This document shows positions 14,074 through 20,754 of a DNA stretch of 20,754 bases, piece after piece. Positions within the stretch are counted from its first letter, which is position 1; the number at the start of each line of letters is the position of its first letter. The translations under genes and the position numbers were made by a program. Source of the stretch: Bifidobacterium sp. UBA744 (GTDB taxonomy: Bacteria > Actinomycetota > Actinomycetes > Actinomycetales > Bifidobacteriaceae); assembly GCA_002298605.1 (NCBI GenBank), contig DBKS01000020.1, positions 1 through 20,754 of the forward strand. The letters are read 5' to 3'. The notes beneath the pieces are model-generated. The model made no database searches, had not been told where the DNA came from, and saw only the letters and a list, made by a program, of their open reading frames with translations.

Positions 14074-15618
14074 TCAGTTGTGGAAGCCGGTGTAGTTCGG
14101 GGCCTCGGCGGTCATCACGATGTCGTGCGGATGCGACTCGCGCAGACCGGCGTCGGTGATGCGGATGAAACGGCCCTTCTCCGGCATTTCCGCGATGTTG
14201 TGCGCGCCGATGTAGAACATCGACTGGTGAAGGCCGCCCAGCATCTGGTAGAGCACGGCGTTCAGCGGTCCGCGGTACGGGACCTCGCCTTCGACGCCTT
14301 CCGGCACGACCTTGTCGTTGGAGGTGACGTCGGCCTGGAAATAGCGGTCCTTGGAATAGGACTTCTTGCCACGCGGGGCCATGGCGCCCAGGGAGCCCAT
14401 GCCACGGTACAGCTTGTACTGCTTGCCGTGCAGCAGGACCTTCTCGCCCGGCGCCTCCTCGCAGCCGGCCAGGGTGCCGCCGAGCATCACGGAGGATGCG
14501 CCTGCGACCAGGGCCTTGGCGATGTCGCCGGAGTAGTGGATGCCACCGTCGGCGATGCAGGGCACACCTGCGGCGCGGCAGGCCTGGGCGGCATCGTACA
14601 CGGCGGTGAGCTGGGGCACGCCCACGCCGGCAACCACGCGGGTGGTGCAGATGGAGCCGGGGCCGATACCGACCTTGACGGCATCCGCGCCGGCGTCGAT
14701 CATGGCCTGGGCACCGGAACGGGTGCCGACGTTGCCGCCGATGATCTGCACGCCGTTGAAGGCGGAATCATGCTTGAGGCGGGAGATCATGTCGAGAGCG
14801 AGCTTGGCCTCGCCGTTGGCGGTGTCCACCACCAGCACGTCGACGCCGGCCTCCATCAGGGCGGAGGCTCGCTGCCAGGCATCGCCGAGGAAACCGACGC
14901 CAGCGGCCACGCGCAGACGGCCCTGCTCGTCCTTGGTGGCATCCGGGTACTGCTCGGTTTTCACGAAGTCCTTCACGGTGATCAAACCGGTCAGGTGGCC
15001 TTCGGCGTCCACCAGCGGCAGCTTCTCGACCTTGTGCTTGGCCAGCAGCACGTGGGCGTCTTCCTTGGAGATGTTGGACGGACCGGTGATGAGGTTCTCC
15101 TTGGTCATCACGTCCTTGACCTTCAGATGGTCATAATCCTCGGAGGCGATGAAGCGCATGTCGCGGTTGGTGATGATGCCCACCAGCTTGTTATCGGCGT
15201 CCACCACCGGCAGGCCGGAGATATGGAAGCGGCCGCACAGCTTGTCGAGCTCGGCGAGGGAGACCTCGGGATGCACGGTCAGAGGATTGGTGATCATACC
15301 GGATTCGGAGCGCTTCACCACATCGACCTGGGCCGCCTGGTCGTCAATGGACAGGTTGCGGTGCAGCACGCCGATGCCGCCGTTACGGGCCATGGCGATG
15401 GCCATCTCGGCCTCGGTCACGGTATCCATCGCGGCGGACAGCACCGGGGACTTCATGGTGATGTCGCGGGTCAGATGAGTGGTGGTGTCCACTTCGGAGG
15501 GAATGACATCCGTTTCGTTCGGCAGCAGCAGCACATCGTCATATGCGAGGCCCAGCTTGGCGAAAATGGGGGGAAGCGGATTGAAAGCGGACTGTTCTTC
15601 TGAATTGAAAGTAGCCAT
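14074..15618 (-). CDS. guaB: IMP dehydrogenase
   Basis: 514 aa. It oxidises IMP to XMP with NAD, the committed step to GMP. The catalytic Cys324 lies in GIGPGSICTTRVVAGVGVPQ. Two CBS domains occupy about 108-222, and the flap region with APRGKKSYSKDRYFQ is at 414-428. DGGIHYSGD (357-365) is the phosphate-binding part. The start ATG 15618 begins the family N-terminus (FAKLGLAYDDVLLLP follows at 19-33); a frame from 15657 adds 13 residues without support. There is no Shine-Dalgarno, and TATATT ends 6 bases upstream, so the mRNA may be leaderless. A strong terminator follows, so it is probably monocistronic. Confidence 0.97.
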   Translation of the reverse strand: MATFNSEEQSAFNPLPPIFAKLGLAYDDVLLLPNETDVIPSEVDTTTHLTRDITMKSPVLSAAMDTVTEAEMAIAMARNGGIGVLHRNLSIDDQAAQVDVVKRSESGMITNPLTVHPEVSLAELDKLCGRFHISGLPVVDADNKLVGIITNRDMRFIASEDYDHLKVKDVMTKENLITGPSNISKEDAHVLLAKHKVEKLPLVDAEGHLTGLITVKDFVKTEQYPDATKDEQGRLRVAAGVGFLGDAWQRASALMEAGVDVLVVDTANGEAKLALDMISRLKHDSAFNGVQIIGGNVGTRSGAQAMIDAGADAVKVGIGPGSICTTRVVAGVGVPQLTAVYDAAQACRAAGVPCIADGGIHYSGDIAKALVAGASSVMLGGTLAGCEEAPGEKVLLHGKQYKLYRGMGSLGAMAPRGKKSYSKDRYFQADVTSNDKVVPEGVEGEVPYRGPLNAVLYQMLGGLHQSMFYIGAHNIAEMPEKGRFIRITDAGLRESHPHDIVMTAEAPNYTGFHN

Positions 15619-15624
15619 GGATAA

Positions 15625-15630
15625 AATATA
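15625..15630 (-). promoter_or_regulatory. Candidate -10 box of guaB, leaderless start
   Basis: TATATT on the minus strand ends 6 bases before the guaB ATG, the same spacing as TATAAT of the alpha-glucosidase gene. No ribosome site lies between. No clear -35 is seen. Confidence 0.5.
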
Positions 15631-15677
15631 TGTGTCCATCTTGACTACCCGACACACACTGAAATATCAATATGCCG

Positions 15678-15708
15678 GAGCATGCGCCAAGGATGCGAGC
15701 ATGCGCCA
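15678..15708. repeat. Tandem 12-mer direct repeat between wecA and guaB
   Basis: GAGCATGCGCCA occurs at 15678-15689 and again at 15697-15708, a period of 19 bases. It lies between the wecA stop and the guaB promoter. A weak stem AGCGA/TCGCT (about 15709-15727) adjoins it and may be part of a wecA terminator. Confidence 0.55.
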
Positions 15709-15724
15709 GCGAGACGCGCATTCG

Positions 15725-16906
15725 CTAGCGAGCCGAATCCCCGTGGGTGCGCTCTTCGGTGTTCGCATGCTCGGCCTTCAGCCGCATCGCACGGAATTCG
15801 GCGTTTTCGCGACGAATGTCGGGCAGACGGACTTTGAGATACGGGTACATGGTGACGATCGTGAGCACCACCACCGCCACGGCGAAGCCGATCGCCACGT
15901 GCGCCGGCTCGAAGAACAGAATGCCCAGGGAGCCGAAGGCGATCAACGCGGCCCAGCTCCACAGAATAGTCACCGCGCCCTGAACCGTGTGGCCGATGCC
16001 GATCATGCGATGGTGCAAATGCATGCGGTCGGGATGCATCGGCGACTGCCCGTGGCTCAGACGGCGCACAATCGCCAGGCACATGTCGAGCACCGGAAGG
16101 AACAGCACGAGAATCGGCAGCAGGATCGGCATGAACATCGGCAGATAGACACTGGTGTGCACGCTCATCGGATCCAGGCGGCCCGTCATCACGATCGAAG
16201 CGCAGGTGATGAGATATCCGAGCAGCATGGAGCCGGAATCACCCATGAACAGCTTCGCCGGATGCCAATTATGCAACAGGAATCCCACGCAAATGCCCAC
16301 CAGGGTGACATCCACCAGCGTGGCCATCGAGGCATAGGAGGGCGAAGTGCGGGCGAGAATATACGAATAGATGGCGAAGGCCACACCGCCAATCGCCACG
16401 ATGCCAGCGGCCAGACCATCCAAACCGTCGACGAAATTGACGGCGTTGATCGACGCGACGATCAGAATCGCCGTCAACGCCATCGACAGGCTGGGCGACG
16501 CGGCGATCAGCGAACCCATCGGCAACGAAATGATCTGCACGCCGCCCCATGCCACGAACACCGAGATCAGCAACTGACCGGCCAGTTTGAGCATCCAGTC
16601 AAGATCCCACAGGTCATCGGCGACACCCAACAGGCAGATGGCGACCGCCCCGGCCATAATCGCCCACGCGGTGGTGTCGGAGGAGAACAATCCGGCGATG
16701 AATGGAATGCGGGAGGCGAACAGCATGGCCACCACGAATCCGATCATCATAGCGACGCCGCCCATGCGCGGGGTGGGGACCGTATGCATATCACGCGCAC
16801 GGACCCTGCCAACCGCGCCGATTTCGATGGCGACATGCCGCACAATGGGCGTGATCAGCCAGGTCACGCCACCGGCGATCGCGGCGATGAGCAGATAGAC
16901 CCTCAT
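15725..16906 (-). CDS. wecA: Polyprenyl-phosphate N-acetylhexosamine-1-phosphate transferase (WecA/Rfe family)
   Basis: 393 aa, about ten to eleven membrane helices. It transfers a sugar-1-phosphate, usually GlcNAc-1-P, from the UDP-sugar to undecaprenyl (decaprenyl) phosphate, starting cell-wall polysaccharide or linker synthesis. Family motifs seen: GVADD with Asp97-Asp98, NAVNFVDGLDGLAAG (154-168), FMGDSGSMLLG (220-230, Asp223), and the cytoplasmic HLHH at 296-299 that separates WecA-type from MraY. RMGG (47-50) follows the first helix. Its ATG overlaps the sua5 stop by 4 bases (ATGA), implying translational coupling. The order sua5-wecA is the same as in mycobacteria. The exact sugar is not determinable here. 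Confidence 0.93.
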   Translation of the reverse strand: MRVYLLIAAIAGGVTWLITPIVRHVAIEIGAVGRVRARDMHTVPTPRMGGVAMMIGFVVAMLFASRIPFIAGLFSSDTTAWAIMAGAVAICLLGVADDLWDLDWMLKLAGQLLISVFVAWGGVQIISLPMGSLIAASPSLSMALTAILIVASINAVNFVDGLDGLAAGIVAIGGVAFAIYSYILARTSPSYASMATLVDVTLVGICVGFLLHNWHPAKLFMGDSGSMLLGYLITCASIVMTGRLDPMSVHTSVYLPMFMPILLPILVLFLPVLDMCLAIVRRLSHGQSPMHPDRMHLHHRMIGIGHTVQGAVTILWSWAALIAFGSLGILFFEPAHVAIGFAVAVVVLTIVTMYPYLKVRLPDIRRENAEFRAMRLKAEHANTEERTHGDSAR

Positions 16907-17592
16907 GCGCCCAACCCCCCGCCGTTCACCGTCAGCGCCGCGCGGACCACGGACTGCGGGATCACACCTTCGCGCATAATGGCGATACCGTCGCGTCCAT
17001 GCGGGTCGGCGGCCACCACCGTGCTGGAAACATGCCCTTGGGTGGGACCGCCGTCAAGGTAAAGCGCCACCTGGTCGCCAAGCGCCGCCACCGCCTCGTC
17101 TACGGTTTGCGCCGACTCGTCGCCGGAACGATTGGCGCTCGAAGCCGCAAGCGGGCCGGTGGCCTTCAGAATCCGAAGGCACAACGCCGAATTGGGGATG
17201 CGAATGCCCTGGGTGCGGGCGGCCACCGCGGACGAGCCGTCCTCGCCGGCAACGCGCGTTTCGCGCACGGTTTTCAGATCGCAATCCTCCCTGGCCACGG
17301 CGATCGGGGAAAAAGCGCCGGGCAGAAACTGCGCGGCCAACCGGTTCAGCGGAGCCGGCAACTCCAGTCCCAGCGATGCAAGATCATCCGTGGAGGCCAC
17401 GAGCACCTGCAACGCCTTGAAGGCGGGTCGGCGCTTCGCCTCGTAGATGCGCCTGATGGCCCGCTCGCTGTGCGGATCGCAGGCCACGCCATACACGGTG
17501 TCGGTGGGAATCACAATGAGTTCGCCCCGCTTCACCAGTTCCGCCGCCAGTTCGCAGGATTCGGCGTCCACCGTCCGCACTTCAGCCTTCAT
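16903..17592 (-). CDS. L-threonylcarbamoyladenylate synthase (Sua5/YrdC/TsaC family)
   Basis: 229 aa. It makes threonylcarbamoyl-AMP from Thr, bicarbonate and ATP for t6A37 in tRNAs decoding ANN codons. Seen: IPTDTVYGVACDP (28-40), KRRPAFKALQVLV (53-65), PGAFSPIAV, and SSANRSGD. The protein ends soon after the YrdC domain, so it lacks the separate Sua5 C-terminal domain. The start at 17592 has GAGGAGG 7 bases upstream; a longer frame from 17628 has no such site. It is cotranscribed with wecA. Because the acetyltransferase separates it from prmC, it needs its own promoter in 17593-17761. Confidence 0.93.
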   Translation of the reverse strand: MKAEVRTVDAESCELAAELVKRGELIVIPTDTVYGVACDPHSERAIRRIYEAKRRPAFKALQVLVASTDDLASLGLELPAPLNRLAAQFLPGAFSPIAVAREDCDLKTVRETRVAGEDGSSAVAARTQGIRIPNSALCLRILKATGPLAASSANRSGDESAQTVDEAVAALGDQVALYLDGGPTQGHVSSTVVAADPHGRDGIAIMREGVIPQSVVRAALTVNGGGLGA

Positions 17593-17761
17593 CGCGATCC
17601 TCCTCGGTTGTACGCTCGTTCGACCCATCGGACCTTACCGCGAGCGCTGTATCTATTCAGCAGTGTACTTGAACTCACATCGCAATGAGACGGCCGTCGT
17701 CTGGAGGACGGCGGGGCAGAACGCGTTGCGCCCCGTCGCATCGGACTAGTACAACGGACCT
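17593..17761. promoter_or_regulatory. Divergent promoter region of sua5 and the acetyltransferase gene
   Basis: 169 bases holding the starts of two divergent units. It contains a hairpin GCCGTC/GACGGC (17693-17698, 17707-17712) and the palindrome at 17713-17734. TAGATA or TACACT on the minus strand around 17650-17670 could be -10 boxes for sua5, but I cannot pair one with a -35. Confidence 0.45.
17713..17734. promoter_or_regulatory. 22-bp imperfect palindrome upstream of the acetyltransferase gene
   Basis: GGGGC (17713-17717) and GCCCC (17730-17734) surround a perfect central AACGCGTT (17720-17727) with the same centre; 18 of 22 positions are symmetric. The central CG resembles LacI-family operators. 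It lies 27 bases before the ATG. Confidence 0.45.
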
Positions 17762-18472
17762 ATGCACGAAGAAAACCACGAGAACGCCAGGAACACCGAA
17801 TTCTCAAGCCCGCCCGCCGCCAAGCTGCCTCCGGTTGAGCTGCGTCTGCCGCGTAAGTCGGAACGCGAGGAGATGCTCGCCGGAAAGCTGTATAATCCGG
17901 CCGATCCCGAACTCGTCGCCCTGCGCGAGCATGCCGGCGACCTGTGCACACGGTTCAACAGCCAGCCGCGCGGCGACCATCGCGCGCGCAACGCGATTCT
18001 GGACGAACTGCTCCCGCGGCACGGCGCCGATCTCGACGTAATGGGACCGATCTTTTTCGACTACGGCTGCCACACCACCATCGGCGACCGCGTGTTCGCG
18101 AACTTCAACTTCACCGTGCTGGACTGCGCGCCGGTCACCATCGGAGACGACGTGCTGTTCGGACCGAACGTATCGCTGCTGCCTCCGATGCATCCGCTGC
18201 GCTGGCAGGACCGCAATGTGCGCAAACACGTTGACGGCTCAACCTACGACTACGAATACGGCCGCCCGATCGTCATTGGCCCGAACTGCTGGTTCGGCGG
18301 CAACGTGACGGTGCTGGGCGGCGTCACCATCGGCGAGGGATGCGTGATCGGCGCCGGAACGGTGGTGACGCACGACATTCCGCCGCATACCGTCGCCGTG
18401 GGCAACCCGGCTCACGTACTGCGCGAAATCACCGAGGCCGACGCCTCCGCGTTGCAGGATTACGCGCGCTGA
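17762..18472 (+). CDS. Maltose/galactoside-type O-acetyltransferase (hexapeptide repeat)
   Basis: 236 aa, LbH family. It acetylates a sugar from acetyl-CoA; the sugar cannot be read from sequence. The maltose-acetyltransferase N-terminal domain is clear (SEREEMLAGKLYNPADPEL, 33-51), then left-handed beta-helix turns (TTIGDRVFANFN, VTIGDDVLFGPNV, IVIGPNCWFGGNVTVLGGVTIGEGCVIGAGTVV). His144 in PPMHPLR is the catalytic His. About 32 residues precede the usual family start; GAGGAG directly before Met38 is too close for a good alternative start. It runs against its neighbours and overlaps the end of prmC by 13 bases tail-to-tail. It interrupts the rpmE-prfA-prmC-sua5-wecA order, suggesting insertion. 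Confidence 0.92.
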   Translation: MHEENHENARNTEFSSPPAAKLPPVELRLPRKSEREEMLAGKLYNPADPELVALREHAGDLCTRFNSQPRGDHRARNAILDELLPRHGADLDVMGPIFFDYGCHTTIGDRVFANFNFTVLDCAPVTIGDDVLFGPNVSLLPPMHPLRWQDRNVRKHVDGSTYDYEYGRPIVIGPNCWFGGNVTVLGGVTIGEGCVIGAGTVVTHDIPPHTVAVGNPAHVLREITEADASALQDYAR

Positions 18473-19407
18473 CCACCGCCCTGACGCCCTTTGACCGCAA
18501 CGAGATATCGCGGCCGGTGCGTGTAGTCGAATCCCGTTCGGACCTGCGTGAATCCAGCGCCCATCGCGGCGGCGACCAACGCGCCGCCCTGCGTGATGTC
18601 ATGCTCCATGACCAGCAGTCCCCCGTCTCGCAACAGGGCGAATGCGCGGCGAATGATCAGTCCCGGGATGGCAAGTCCATCGCTTGAGCCGCCGTACAAC
18701 GCCAGTTCGGGATCGTAGTCGCGCACCTCGGGCTGACTGGGCACCGCCAGTTCCGGCACGTACGGCGGATTGGAGATCACCGCGTCGACCGTATCGTCCA
18801 ACTCCTCCAGGGTGCCCGGCAGTGTGGCGTCGGCGACGCTCAGGTGGTAGCGGCCGACGGCGCGTCCATGGGGGGCGAGCACGGCATCGGCGTTTCGCCG
18901 GGCCCATGCGGCGGTCCGTTCGGACAATTCCACCGCCCAGACTTCGGCGGTTGGCATTTCGGCCGCCACGGACAGCCCTATGGCCCCTGATCCGGCGCAT
19001 AAATCCACCACACGGGGTGCGTCGATATGCCGGGAAGCCAGCCAGTCAAGTCCCTCCTGCACCACCAATTCGGTTTCCGGGCGAGGAATGAACACCCCAG
19101 GGCCAACCGCCAGATCCAGGAAACGGAACGGTGCATGGCCGACAATGTATTGCAATGGCTCGCGCGCCGCCCGACGGCTTGCCATGTCGTTCAGCCGAGG
19201 CATGTCAACCGTCAGGGAATCGCCCATGAGCATGGCTTTGTCAACATCGCGCAACGCCACGCCGGCGGCTTCGGCGATCAGCAGCTTGGCGTCATGCTCG
19301 GGAGTGTCGACACCGGCACGGCGCAGCATCGCGGCCATGGATCGAACGCCACTCGCAACGGGAAGGCGCATAATGCCCGCCCCGGGGGATTCGTGCACTG
19401 CGCTCAC
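18460..19407 (-). CDS. prmC: Release-factor glutamine N5-methyltransferase
   Basis: 315 aa. It methylates the Gln of the GGQ motif in RF1 and RF2, raising termination efficiency. The SAM-binding VVDLCAGSGAIGLSVA is at 133-148 and the catalytic NPPY at 213-216, followed by VPEL. The N-terminal RF-binding helical domain occupies about 20-95, ending in PLQYIVGHAPFRF, and FIPRPETE (106-113) follows. The start is GTG at 19407, overlapping the prfA stop as GTGA, so enzyme and substrate are translationally coupled. The C-terminus has a basic/Gly tail. Its 3' end overlaps the oppositely directed acetyltransferase gene by 13 bases, leaving no room for a dedicated terminator. Confidence 0.96.
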   Translation of the reverse strand: MSAVHESPGAGIMRLPVASGVRSMAAMLRRAGVDTPEHDAKLLIAEAAGVALRDVDKAMLMGDSLTVDMPRLNDMASRRAAREPLQYIVGHAPFRFLDLAVGPGVFIPRPETELVVQEGLDWLASRHIDAPRVVDLCAGSGAIGLSVAAEMPTAEVWAVELSERTAAWARRNADAVLAPHGRAVGRYHLSVADATLPGTLEELDDTVDAVISNPPYVPELAVPSQPEVRDYDPELALYGGSSDGLAIPGLIIRRAFALLRDGGLLVMEHDITQGGALVAAAMGAGFTQVRTGFDYTHRPRYLVAVKGRQGGGQRA

Positions 19408-20495
19408 TTCTGATTGGCGAGACGGTCGGCCTCGTCGGCCTGGATGTCGGAGTCGATCACCGCCTGCAAATCGCCGTCAAGCACTTGGTCAAGGTTGTAC
19501 GCCTTGTAATTGGTGCGGTGATCGACAATGCGGTTTTCCGGGAAGTTGTAGGTGCGGATGCGTTCGGAACGGTCCAGCGAACGCACCTGGGAGTGGCGCA
19601 TGTCGGCGGCCTCGGCCGCCTCCCGCTCGTGCTTCATGGCCAGCAGGCGACTCTTGAGCACGCGCAGCGCGGCGGCGCGGTTCTGGATCTGAGACTTCTC
19701 GTCCTGCATGTTCACCGTGATGCCGGTGGGAATATGCGTCATACGCACCGCGGAATAGGTGGTGTTCACCGACTGGCCGCCGGGCCCGGAGCTCATGAAG
19801 ATGTCGATTTTCAGGTCCTTCGGATCGATTTCGATCTCGTCATCGTCCTCATCGGCCTCCGGAAAGACGATCACGCCGGCGGCCGACGTCTGGATGCGCC
19901 CCTGCGATTCGGTGACGGGGATGCGCTGCACGCGATGCACGCCGCCCTCGTATTTCAAGCTGGCCCACACGCCATCCTCGGGCGCGGGGGTGCCCTTGGC
20001 GCGAATGGCCATCTGCACATCCTTGACGCCGCCAAGCTCGGTGGTGTTTTCGGACTGGATCGAAACGGTCCAGCCGCGCTTTTCCGCATAGCGCGTATAC
20101 ATGCGCATCAGGTCGCCGGCGAACAGCGCGGCCTCCTCGCCACCGGTGCCGGCCTTGATCTCCATAATGGTGTCCCGGGCGTCGTCGGGATCACGGGGAA
20201 TCAGCGCGGTGCGGAGCTTGTCCGCCACGCCCGGTAGCTCGGCCTCCAGCCGCTTGGCCTCCTCCGCGAACTCCGGATCCTCGGAAGCCATCTCGCGGGC
20301 GGCTTCGAGATCGTCCCGCACGGCCAGATACGACTGATACGCGCCGACAATCGCGCCCAACTCGGCATGACGTCGGCCCAGCTTGCGCAATTTGTCCGGA
20401 TTGGACACGATCTCGGGGTCGGCCATCCGCTGCTCGATGGACCGATATTCCTCCAGCGCCGTTTTCGCCGCCGGGAACTGTTCGTCGTCTGCCAT
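19404..20495 (-). CDS. prfA: Peptide chain release factor 1
   Basis: 363 aa. It recognises UAA/UAG stop codons and triggers peptide release. The GGQ motif is at 239-241 (SSGPGGQSVNTT). The anticodon tripeptide is PVT at 193-195 (RIPVTESQGRIQTSA), the RF1-type PxT, which excludes RF2 (SPF). An acidic stretch (DEDDDEIEID, 215-224) precedes the GGQ domain. AAAGGGA lies about 8 bases before the ATG. It follows rpmE in the same direction after a terminator, and prmC overlaps its end. Confidence 0.98.
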   Translation of the reverse strand: MADDEQFPAAKTALEEYRSIEQRMADPEIVSNPDKLRKLGRRHAELGAIVGAYQSYLAVRDDLEAAREMASEDPEFAEEAKRLEAELPGVADKLRTALIPRDPDDARDTIMEIKAGTGGEEAALFAGDLMRMYTRYAEKRGWTVSIQSENTTELGGVKDVQMAIRAKGTPAPEDGVWASLKYEGGVHRVQRIPVTESQGRIQTSAAGVIVFPEADEDDDEIEIDPKDLKIDIFMSSGPGGQSVNTTYSAVRMTHIPTGITVNMQDEKSQIQNRAAALRVLKSRLLAMKHEREAAEAADMRHSQVRSLDRSERIRTYNFPENRIVDHRTNYKAYNLDQVLDGDLQAVIDSDIQADEADRLANQK

Positions 20496-20565
20496 GTGCC
20501 TGTCCCTTTTCCCATTACGATCGCCGACGCGCCACGCCCGGCGATACTGCCATCAGATACGAAAA

Positions 20566-20598
20566 CGCCAGCCGGCGCAAGACATGCGTGGGCTGGCG
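20566..20598 (-). terminator. Terminator after rpmE
   Basis: Stem CGCCAGCC (20566-20573) / GGCTGGCG (20591-20598), with an inner CGCA/TGCG pairing. In the rpmE direction TTTTCGT follows directly. It lies 14 bases after the rpmE stop and about 70 before the prfA start, so it separates or attenuates between the two genes. Confidence 0.87.
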
Positions 20599-20611
20599 CA
20601 AGAAGTCCAAG

Positions 20612-20754
20612 CTACTTGTTCTTTTTGCCGTAGCGGGCCTCGAAGCGAGCCACACGACCACCGGTATCGAGAATCTTCTGCTTACCGGTGTAGAACGGAT
20701 GGCAGTTGGCGCACACGTCAACGAACATGTGATCTCCCTTGCCGGCAGTGCGGG
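20612..20754 (-). CDS. rpmE: Ribosomal protein L31, N-terminus beyond the window
   Basis: The last 46 residues are visible, ending RYGKKNK and a TAG stop. TAGKGDHMFVDVCANCHPFY and TGKQKILDTGGRVARFEARY are characteristic of L31. The visible CANC is the second half of the zinc-binding set of the C+ form; the first pair would lie beyond the edge. L31 bridges the ribosomal subunits. Position before prfA is the usual actinobacterial arrangement. Confidence 0.95.
   Translation of the reverse strand, partial: RTAGKGDHMFVDVCANCHPFYTGKQKILDTGGRVARFEARYGKKNK

Noticed and set aside
13906..15603. 565-codon open frame on the + strand, antisense to guaB
   Set aside because: Its composition (His/Gly/Asp/Val rich) is the antisense image of a GC-rich gene; guaB on the other strand has all catalytic motifs.
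15479..17062. 527-codon + strand frame across wecA and sua5
   Set aside because: Arg/His/Gln-rich antisense shadow of two well-identified genes.
20515..20721. 68-codon minus-strand frame over rpmE
   Set aside because: Wrong frame; the L31 sequence with CANCHPFY is read in another frame and ends at 20612.

Overview
The window reads as a chromosomal segment of a high-GC Actinobacterium, most likely a Bifidobacterium. The reasons are the strong G/C third-position bias, the mix of GAGG/AAGG-type ribosome sites with apparently leaderless starts, a bifid-style gene set (GH13 alpha-glucosidase, M13 PepO, prokaryote-type ProS, Orn, GuaB), and the actinobacterial block rpmE-prfA-prmC-sua5-wecA. Genus is inferred from protein and gene-order recognition; no search was run.

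Layout, left to right. 1-645 (-): N-terminal part of a secreted lipoprotein, cut by the window edge. 922-2214 (-): citrate synthase gltA. 2416-3192 (-): methionine aminopeptidase map. 3279-4613 (-): DUF308/HdeD-type membrane protein with a long Q/G/P/Y repeat tail. 4783-6858 (+): M13 endopeptidase pepO. 6928-7422 (-): a short SSB paralogue whose 3' end carries a hairpin around a near-perfect Shine-Dalgarno and a possible overlapping small ORF (6720-6947). 7423-7869: gap with a strong inverted repeat and a doubtful small ORF. 7870-9729 (-): proS. 9784-11199 (-): Pif1-like helicase. 11217-11867 (-): oligoribonuclease orn. 12090-13874 (+): GH13 alpha-glucosidase behind a TATAAT box and two near-identical palindromes. 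14074-15618 (-): guaB with a classical terminator. 15725-16906 (-): WecA/Rfe-type glycosyl-phosphate transferase, start overlapping the stop of sua5 (16903-17592, -). 17762-18472 (+): maltose/galactoside-type O-acetyltransferase, lying against the direction of its neighbours. 18460-19407 (-): prmC, start overlapping the stop of prfA (19404-20495, -). 20612-20754 (-): C-terminal part of rpmE with its terminator.

Functionally most of this is housekeeping: translation termination and its methylase (prfA, prmC), a tRNA t6A enzyme (sua5), cell-envelope lipid carrier loading (wecA), N-terminal Met removal (map), proline charging (proS), RNA end-turnover (orn), purine synthesis (guaB) and central carbon (gltA). 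The accessory content is the alpha-glucosidase with its own operator region, the acetyltransferase inserted in the conserved translation block, the repeat-tailed membrane protein, the second SSB, and the lipoprotein. I found no CRISPR array, insertion sequence, prophage, tRNA or rRNA. No wholly new system is evident. The most unusual signals are the paired palindromes upstream of the alpha-glucosidase and the SD-sequestering hairpin inside the ssb-like gene.
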